Source: AC-50 sp035640455
Lineage (GTDB): Bacteria; Actinomycetota; Thermoleophilia; Gaiellales; Gaiellaceae
DNA: 9,652 bases
Direction of reading: 5' to 3'
Assembly: GCA_035640455.1 (NCBI GenBank)
Contig: DASQWB010000053.1
Location: 1 to 9,652, forward strand
Shown here: piece by piece, positions 5,490 through 9,652 of the stretch
How positions within the stretch are numbered: position 1 is the first letter of the stretch
How the letters are laid out: each line of letters opens with the position of its first letter
The notes under the pieces: model-generated
What the model saw: the letters and a program-made list of their open reading frames with translations, nothing else
Told to the model about the DNA's origin: nothing
Database searches by the model: none
Translations under genes and position numbers: made by a program

Positions 5490-6398
5490 TCAGGCCGTGC
5501 TGCGTGCCGGGACGAGCGCCCGGAGCCGCGGGAGGCGCACGCCCTCGCCCACGATCAGGACGACCGAGATGACGATCGCGAGGCCCGCGGCCAGCGTCCG
5601 CAGGGTCATCGGCTCGCCGAGGAAGGCGGCGCCGAGCAGGACGGCCACGACGGGGTTCACGTAGGCGTAGGTCGAGACGATCGACGTCGGCGCGTTCCGC
5701 AGCAGCCAGTGGAAGGCGCTGAAGGCAACGACCGAGCCGACGACCACGAGGTAGGCGAGCGCGAGCGCCGACTCTGCTGAGACGTGGGAGAGGTGGACCT
5801 GGCCGCCTTCGCCGGCGGCGAGCCCGGCGACCGCGAGGAGCGCGCCGCCCATGAGCATCTCCATCCCGGAAGCCAGCATCGGCTGCGAGGGCAGCGGCGC
5901 GTGGCGTGAGTACAGCGATCCGGCTGCCCAGGCGGCCGCCGCGAGGACGCACACGAGCCCGCCGAGCAGATCGGTCCCGCCGCTGCCCGGCGAGACGAGC
6001 AGCGCGACGCCGCCGAGCCCGACGAGCAGCCCCGCCCAGCCGGCCACCGAGAGCCGCCGGCCGAAGAGAGCCCGGTCGAAGAGCGCGAGCCAGAGGGGCA
6101 TCGTCGCCACGAGGAGCGCCGCGACACCCGAATCCACCCGCTCCTCGGCCCACGTGATCCCGCCGTTCCCGACGGTGAGCAGCGCGCCGCCCGCGAAGAG
6201 CGCCGCGATCCACGCGCGCACGCCGAGCCGCTCGCGCCGCGGCGGCGAGATCGCGAAGAGGAGCCCACCCGCGACGAGGAACCGGGCCGCCGACATGAGG
6301 AACGGCGGCATCGTCCGGATCGCGAGCATGATTCCGAGGTACGTCGAGCCCCAGACCACGTACAGCGTGGCCAAGGCGCCCCAGGCGCGAGCGGTCAC
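5490..6398 (-). CDS. EamA-family (DMT superfamily) transporter
   Basis: 302-residue integral membrane protein with about ten hydrophobic helices in two EamA repeats, the usual size of YedA/RhaT-type drug/metabolite exporters. Marks of the family: WGSTYLGI (16-23) followed by the PPFLMSAARFLVAG stretch, and YAYVNPVVAVLLG (245-257) with LGEP (260-263) in the second repeat. Members export amino acids or other metabolites; substrate cannot be inferred here. The start is GTG at 6398, four nt after the stop of a 37-codon gene, so translation is probably coupled to it. It is divergent from a LysR gene, a classic arrangement for a LysR-controlled exporter. DUF177 follows after 15 nt, so readthrough into the ribosomal locus is possible. 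Confidence 0.93.
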   Translation of the reverse strand: MTARAWGALATLYVVWGSTYLGIMLAIRTMPPFLMSAARFLVAGGLLFAISPPRRERLGVRAWIAALFAGGALLTVGNGGITWAEERVDSGVAALLVATMPLWLALFDRALFGRRLSVAGWAGLLVGLGGVALLVSPGSGGTDLLGGLVCVLAAAAWAAGSLYSRHAPLPSQPMLASGMEMLMGGALLAVAGLAAGEGGQVHLSHVSAESALALAYLVVVGSVVAFSAFHWLLRNAPTSIVSTYAYVNPVVAVLLGAAFLGEPMTLRTLAAGLAIVISVVLIVGEGVRLPRLRALVPARSTA

Positions 6399-6402
6399 CG
6401 AA

Positions 6403-6516
6403 TTAGCGCCGGCCGCCGATCCAGCCGCGGTCGTCGATCCGGCGCGAGTCGGCGCCGTAGAGCACGGCGGCCGGCCCGATCAGGACGAGCAAGAGGATGA
6501 CGACAGCAATTCCCAT
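6403..6516 (-). CDS. 37-residue membrane microprotein
   Basis: ATG at 6516 to TAA at 6403-6405, 37 codons. The sequence begins MGIAVVILLLVLIGPAAVLY, one hydrophobic helix (about residues 3-20), followed by a short charged tail containing GADSRRIDDRGW and ending GGRR. This is the layout of a single-pass membrane peptide with a cytosolic basic tail. It ends four nt before the EamA start, implying co-translation and possibly a partner or stabilising role for the transporter. I have an impression of similar GADSR-containing small proteins in actinobacteria but cannot verify it. No strong Shine-Dalgarno is present. Function unknown; that it is a real gene is supported by start, stop, hydrophobic profile and tight spacing. 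Confidence 0.6.
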   Translation of the reverse strand: MGIAVVILLLVLIGPAAVLYGADSRRIDDRGWIGGRR

Positions 6517-6520
6517 GGCT

Positions 6521-6558
6521 CTAGGATGCCAACGGTAGGTCTATTAGCGCAAGTCTAG
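6521..6558. promoter_or_regulatory. Candidate LysR operator: two CTA-N12-TAG repeats
   Basis: In the 60-bp gap between the divergent microprotein and LysR genes, CTAGGATGCCAACGGTAG (6521-6538) and CTATTAGCGCAAGTCTAG (6541-6558) share the form CTA-NN-A-NNN-CAA-NNN-TAG. Each has dyad ends and their starts are 20 bp apart, about two helical turns. The second also contains a T-N11-A core (6545-6557), the loose LysR-type box. The repeats are seen; regulator binding is inferred. Confidence 0.4.
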
Positions 6559-6559
6559 C

Positions 6560-6565
6560 TATGAT
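6560..6565 (+). promoter_or_regulatory. Candidate -10 box for the LysR operon
   Basis: TATGAT, one mismatch from consensus, lies 11 nt before the ATG at 6577. Transcription would begin about 5 nt before the codon, fitting the lack of a Shine-Dalgarno. It abuts the second CTA-N12-TAG motif, a position that suits autoregulation. No clear -35 is seen. Confidence 0.4.
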
Positions 6566-6576
6566 TGATTTCGATT

Positions 6577-7506
6577 ATGGAACCTGATCGTTGGCTGGGC
6601 ATCGAGCTGAGGCATCTGACGGCCCTCGAGGCGGTGGCGCGCGAGGGCTCGTTCGGCCGTGCCGCGAAGAGCCTCGGCTACACGCAGTCGGCCGTCAGCC
6701 AGCAGATCGCGGCGCTCGAGCGCATCGTCGGCGCCCGGCTCGTCGAGCGGCCGGGTGGGCCGCGGCCGGTCTCGCTGACGGACGCCGGCGAGCTGCTGCT
6801 GCGCCACGCGGAGGCCATCGTCGCGCGCCTCGCGGCCGCCCAGGCCGACCTCGCGGCGCTCGCCGACGGCGAGGGCGGCGTGCTGCGCGTCGGCATCTAC
6901 CAGAGCGTCGGCCAGCGCATCCTCCCCGAGCTGATGCGGCGCTACGCAGCCGCGTGGCCGCGCGTCGAGATCGCGCTGACGGAGTCGGCCTCGGACGCGG
7001 AGCTCCTCGCGCTCGTCGAGCGCGGCGAGCTCGACATGACCTTTGCCGACCTGCCGCTCGTGGAAGGGCCGTTCGAGGCGGTCGAGCTGCTCCGCGACCC
7101 GTACGTGCTCATCGTGCCGGCTGGATCGCCGCTCGCCGACCGCGACGGCCCGCCATCGCGTCGCGAGATCGCGGAGCTCGACCTGATCGGCTACCGCTCC
7201 TGCCGCAGCACCGCGCGGATCGAGAACGTCCTCCGGGAGCGGCTGAACTTCGTCTTCCGTTCCGACCACAACGGCACCGTGCAGGGCCTCGTCGGAGCCG
7301 GCGTCGGCGCAGCCCTCGTGCCGAAGCTGACGCTCGAGCCGCACGACGAGAGCATCGTCGAGCTCGACCTCGGCCCGCGGGTGCCGCCGCGCCTGATCGC
7401 GCTCGCGTGGCACCGCGACCGCTACCGCACCCCGGCCGCGCACGCCTTCGTCGAGACCGCGCGCGACGTCTGCGCGGAGCTCCAGCCGGAGACGGCGGCG
7501 GCGTGA
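6577..7506 (+). CDS. LysR-family transcriptional regulator
   Basis: 309-residue DNA-binding regulator. The N-terminal winged helix-turn-helix covers about residues 10-70, with SFGRAAKSLGYTQSAVSQQI (25-44) and the LTDAG wing (67-71). A linker helix (about 72-98) leads to a periplasmic-binding-like effector domain from about 100. Length is normal. I chose ATG 6577 (MEPDRWLGIELRHL) over an in-frame TTG at 6565 because the latter falls in a likely -10 box. First gene of a three-gene operon with a SET protein and a methyltransferase, linked by overlapping GTGA, and divergent from a microprotein/EamA pair. It likely represses or activates both directions through the shared 60-bp gap. Effector unknown. 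Family certain. Confidence 0.94.
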   Translation: MEPDRWLGIELRHLTALEAVAREGSFGRAAKSLGYTQSAVSQQIAALERIVGARLVERPGGPRPVSLTDAGELLLRHAEAIVARLAAAQADLAALADGEGGVLRVGIYQSVGQRILPELMRRYAAAWPRVEIALTESASDAELLALVERGELDMTFADLPLVEGPFEAVELLRDPYVLIVPAGSPLADRDGPPSRREIAELDLIGYRSCRSTARIENVLRERLNFVFRSDHNGTVQGLVGAGVGAALVPKLTLEPHDESIVELDLGPRVPPRLIALAWHRDRYRTPAAHAFVETARDVCAELQPETAAA

Positions 7507-7985
7507 CGCGGCGGCGCTCCTGGTTGAGCCCGGAGGTCGCGGTAGGCCCCTCCGAGATCGAGGGCGCCGGCCTCTTCGCGCGCCGCGCCTTCGCCGAGGG
7601 CGAGACGGTGGTCGTGCTCGGCGGGACGATCATCGACGACGCTGAGCTCGCCCGCCTGCGCCCGCACAGCAGCCTCGCCGTCGGCGAGGGCGTGAACCTG
7701 ATGCAGGACGACGACGATCCCGCCCAGTACGGGAACCACTCGTGTGACCCCAACGTGTGGCTCGCCGACGAGGTGACCCTCGTCACGCGGAGGCCGGTGC
7801 AGGCGGGCGAGGAGCTAACGGTGGACTACGGGACCATGACGGTCGTGCCGTGGGGGATGGAGTGCCGGTGCGGGACGGCGAACTGTCGCGGGATCGTCAC
7901 CGGCGACGACTCGCGGCGGCCCGACCTCCAGGAGCGCTACGCCGGACGCTTCTCGCCGTTCATCAACGCACGGATCGCGTCGTGA
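7503..7985 (+). CDS. SET-domain protein (putative protein lysine methyltransferase)
   Basis: 160-residue stand-alone SET domain. SET enzymes use S-adenosylmethionine to methylate lysines; bacterial substrates are mostly unknown. Motifs in order: GAGLFA (21-26, SAM-binding N-terminal motif), YGNHSCDPN (76-84), GEELTVDYG (102-110, with Tyr109 as the conserved active-site tyrosine) and a post-SET CRCGTANCRG (121-130). Cys81, Cys121, Cys123 and Cys128 match the four zinc ligands known from eukaryotic SET plus post-SET proteins, so the structural zinc site appears complete. The GTG start at 7503 overlaps the LysR stop as GTGA, with GGAG 11 nt upstream. An apparent longer frame extending upstream is the alternate frame of lysR. 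Target cannot be inferred; the methyltransferase next to it and the LysR regulator suggest a shared, regulated methylation function. Confidence 0.88.
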   Translation: MTRRRSWLSPEVAVGPSEIEGAGLFARRAFAEGETVVVLGGTIIDDAELARLRPHSSLAVGEGVNLMQDDDDPAQYGNHSCDPNVWLADEVTLVTRRPVQAGEELTVDYGTMTVVPWGMECRCGTANCRGIVTGDDSRRPDLQERYAGRFSPFINARIAS

Positions 7986-8746
7986 CCTTCGGCATCGCAG
8001 GCGACTCGTACGACCGCTTCATGGGCCGCTACTCGCGCGAGCTCGCGCCGCGCTTCGTCGCCTTCGCCGGCCTCGAGCCGGGGATGCGCGCGCTCGACGT
8101 CGGGTGCGGCTCCGGCTTGCTCACCGCGGCGCTCGCCGATCGCCTCGGCGCGACAAACGTGGCCGCGGCCGATCCCTCGGAGTCGCTGCTCGCCGCCTGC
8201 GCCGATCGCGTTCCGGGTGCGGACGTTCGGCAGGCGCCGGCCGAGCGGCTGCCGTGGCCGGACGAGTCGTTCGACGCCGTGCTCTCCCAGCTCGTCCTGA
8301 ACTTCGTCTCGGACGCGGATGCGGCAGTCGCCGAGATGTGCCGCGTCGCCGTGCCCGGCGGGATCGTGGCCTCGTGCACGTGGGACTACGGGGGCGGCAT
8401 GCAGATGCTGCGCGCGTTCTGGGACGCTGCAGTCGAGCTCGACCCGCTGGCTCCCGACGAGAGCGGCATGCGCTACCGCAGCGCGGACGAGCTGGCAGCG
8501 CTCTGGGAACGTCACGGCCTGGACGACGTCGGGACCGCGCCGCTCGACGTCGAAGTCGGCTACGACAACTTCGACGACTACTGGGAGCCGTTCACGCTCG
8601 GCGTCGGGCCCGCCGGTACGTATTGCGCCTCGCTCGAGGCGGAGCAGCGCGAGGCGCTCCGCGAGAGCTGCTTCAGGCGGCTCGGCTCGCCGGCCGGGCC
8701 GTTTGCCTTGACGGCCCGCGCGTTCGCTGTGCGCGGCGCCCGCTAG
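7982..8746 (+). CDS. Class I SAM-dependent methyltransferase
   Basis: 254-residue Rossmann-fold methyltransferase of the Methyltransf_11/UbiE-like type. Motif I LDVGCGSG (38-45) binds the SAM methionine part, Asp64 in AAADPS is the likely ribose-binding acid, AERLPWPDESFDAVLSQ (87-103) is the usual motif II-III region and VAVPGG (122-127) the post-motif loop. The segment after 135 (WDYGGGMQMLRAFWDAA and onward) is the variable substrate-recognition part, so the substrate (small molecule or otherwise) is unknown. The GTG start at 7982 overlaps the SET gene stop as GTGA, giving tight coupling. It converges with the phosphoesterase gene; their stop codons share the palindrome CTAG. Confidence 0.9.
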   Translation: MTFGIAGDSYDRFMGRYSRELAPRFVAFAGLEPGMRALDVGCGSGLLTAALADRLGATNVAAADPSESLLAACADRVPGADVRQAPAERLPWPDESFDAVLSQLVLNFVSDADAAVAEMCRVAVPGGIVASCTWDYGGGMQMLRAFWDAAVELDPLAPDESGMRYRSADELAALWERHGLDDVGTAPLDVEVGYDNFDDYWEPFTLGVGPAGTYCASLEAEQREALRESCFRRLGSPAGPFALTARAFAVRGAR

Positions 8747-9438
8747 GGAATGCGCACTGCGCGGCCGGCCTGACGCTCGAAGACCTGGATCGCCTCTTCC
8801 GCGGTCGGAACGGTGAGAACATTCTCTGTCACGAACTCCTCGACCTGGGGCGCGCCCGTCGCCCGCATTCGCGCGGCCGCCGCCTCGAGGTCGTAGTCGG
8901 TTCGCCGCAGCTCGACGTCTGGCCCGAGGAGCGCCCAGTACGCGCCCGGCTGCGCCTCGTAGGGCATGCCGACGCTGCCGGCGTTCACGACTCGGTGGGT
9001 ACCCACCTGCCGGTCGAACGGCATGTGCGTGTGGCCGAGGACGATCACTTGCTCGCCCACGGCTTCGACCATCTCGGCCACGGCCTCGTCCGGCGTGGCG
9101 CGGGTCACGATCTCCTCGTCGCTCCTCGGCGAGCCGTGGCAGAAGAGCGTCGGCCCGAGCCCGTCGACCTCGACGCGAACGGTCGGCTCGAACGCGGCGA
9201 CGAAGGCGCGCCGCTCACCCGAGAGCTCCGGGAGGTCCTCCCGGTCCGCGTTCCCCATCACGAACCGCGCGTTCGGCAGCGAGCGCAGGAGATCGATGGT
9301 CTCGCGCGGGAACGGCCCGATGGCGGCGACATCGCCGCCGAAGACGATCAGGTCGGGCGCCTCGCGCTCCACGTCCGCGAGGACGGCCTCCAGCGCGGGC
9401 AGGTTCCCGTGGACGTCGTAGAGCGCGGCGACGCGCAG
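8743..9438 (-). CDS. Calcineurin-like metallophosphoesterase, probable CTG start
   Basis: Predicted di-metal phosphodiesterase of the YfcE/Metallophos_2 type, 231 residues from a CTG at 9438. Metal-binding motifs: YDVHGN (7-12, D8 and H10), GGD (34-36), GNAD (62-65), CHGS (100-103) and GHTHMP (135-140), then NAGSVGMP. The first canonical start in frame is a GTG at 9372, which would delete the DxH motif and the first beta strand. The in-frame TAG at 9450-9448 leaves no ATG, GTG or TTG before it. AGGG lies seven nt before the CTG, and the preceding gene stops 9 nt upstream, both favouring CTG with translational coupling. Alternatives are reinitiation at another codon or a sequencing error. Substrate unknown; this family acts on varied phosphodiesters or nucleotides. 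Converges with the methyltransferase gene. Confidence 0.85.
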   Translation of the reverse strand: MRVAALYDVHGNLPALEAVLADVEREAPDLIVFGGDVAAIGPFPRETIDLLRSLPNARFVMGNADREDLPELSGERRAFVAAFEPTVRVEVDGLGPTLFCHGSPRSDEEIVTRATPDEAVAEMVEAVGEQVIVLGHTHMPFDRQVGTHRVVNAGSVGMPYEAQPGAYWALLGPDVELRRTDYDLEAAAARMRATGAPQVEEFVTENVLTVPTAEEAIQVFERQAGRAVRIP

Positions 9439-9447
9439 CGGTAGGCC

Positions 9448-9652
9448 CTAGTAAGGCTGCTCGTCGTTCGACGAGCCGCCCGTGACGCCGGCGACGACGG
9501 TTTCCTGCGAACGCTCCTGGAGCCGCTCGCGGCCCCGCTTGACGGCGTTCAGGAACTTGTCGAGGTTGACCTCGAGCGTCGAGAGGATGCCGTCGGCCCA
9601 GTCCTCCATCTCGAGCCGCGTCTCGCGGGCCTGGCGCCGCGAGTCGTCGACG
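9448..9652 (-). CDS. DivIVA/SepIVA-like coiled-coil protein, C-terminal part
   Basis: Only the last 67 residues are in the window; the gene continues beyond the right edge and stops with TAG at 9448-9450. The fragment has a heptad-like charged helix, RQARETRLEMEDWADGILST then LEVNLDKFLNAVKRGRERLQ, followed by a disordered Gly/Ser tail ending NDEQPY. This resembles the C-terminal part of DivIVA-domain septation proteins (SepIVA) that sit beside coaD, DUF177 and rpmF in mycobacteria and relatives, or 'ATPase'-annotated coiled-coil proteins. The neighbourhood supports that reading, but the DivIVA N-terminus is not visible, so the assignment is moderate. Confidence 0.6.
   Translation of the reverse strand, partial: VDDSRRQARETRLEMEDWADGILSTLEVNLDKFLNAVKRGRERLQERSQETVVAGVTGGSSNDEQPY

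Noticed and set aside
5851..6558. 235-codon plus-strand frame antisense to EamA
   Set aside because: Antisense shadow of a clear membrane protein; Ser/Pro/Arg-rich with no motif.
6591..7502. Long plus-strand frame running into the SET gene, suggesting a fusion
   Set aside because: Upstream of 7503 it is an alternate frame of lysR with Arg/Ala-rich low-complexity sequence; the GTGA overlap gives a natural SET start.
8104..9444. 446-codon plus-strand frame across the methyltransferase and phosphoesterase
   Set aside because: It runs out of frame through one confident gene and antisense to another, with no domain features.
1..9652. CRISPR arrays, tRNA or rRNA genes
   Set aside because: No regularly spaced direct repeats, no cloverleaf-like or rRNA-conserved segments were seen.

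Overview
The window is very GC-rich, uses GTG, TTG and probably CTG start codons, and often lacks clear Shine-Dalgarno sites. The remains of a SepIVA-like / DUF177 / rpmF / plsX / acpP gene order point to a high-GC actinobacterium. A deep lineage such as Thermoleophilia/Gaiellales is my inference from the look of the proteins, not a demonstrated placement.

Layout. Minus strand, in transcription order from the right edge: the C-terminus of a DivIVA/SepIVA-like coiled-coil protein (9652-9448) and a calcineurin-like phosphoesterase (9438-8743, probable CTG start). A plus-strand operon follows in the map: LysR regulator (6577-7506), SET-domain protein (7503-7985) and class I SAM methyltransferase (7982-8746), joined by two GTGA overlaps. 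Diverging from it on the minus strand are a 37-residue membrane microprotein (6516-6403) and an EamA/DMT exporter (6398-5490). These are followed by DUF177/YceD (5474-4965), an ABC-F ATPase with a TTG start (4872-3292), a secreted HEXXH protein with three cysteine-bearing repeats (3267-1744), ribosomal protein L32 (1544-1356), PlsX (1286-198) and acyl carrier protein (246-1).

How it fits together. DUF177, L32, PlsX and ACP form a widely conserved ribosome/membrane-lipid locus. In many bacteria yceD and rpmF are adjacent; here about 3.4 kb holding the ABC-F gene, the secreted protein and a nested inverted-repeat element lies between them. A second block (phosphoesterase, LysR-SET-methyltransferase operon, microprotein, EamA) lies between the SepIVA-like gene and DUF177. 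The window therefore reads as a core locus carrying accessory modules at several junctions.

Most unusual points: a 168-bp element of three concentric inverted repeats flanked by TA dinucleotides between the secreted-protein gene and rpmF; a LysR/SET/methyltransferase operon divergent from a transporter; a phosphoesterase whose metal-binding N-terminus is reachable only from a non-canonical start; and a 49-nt overlap of plsX with acpP.
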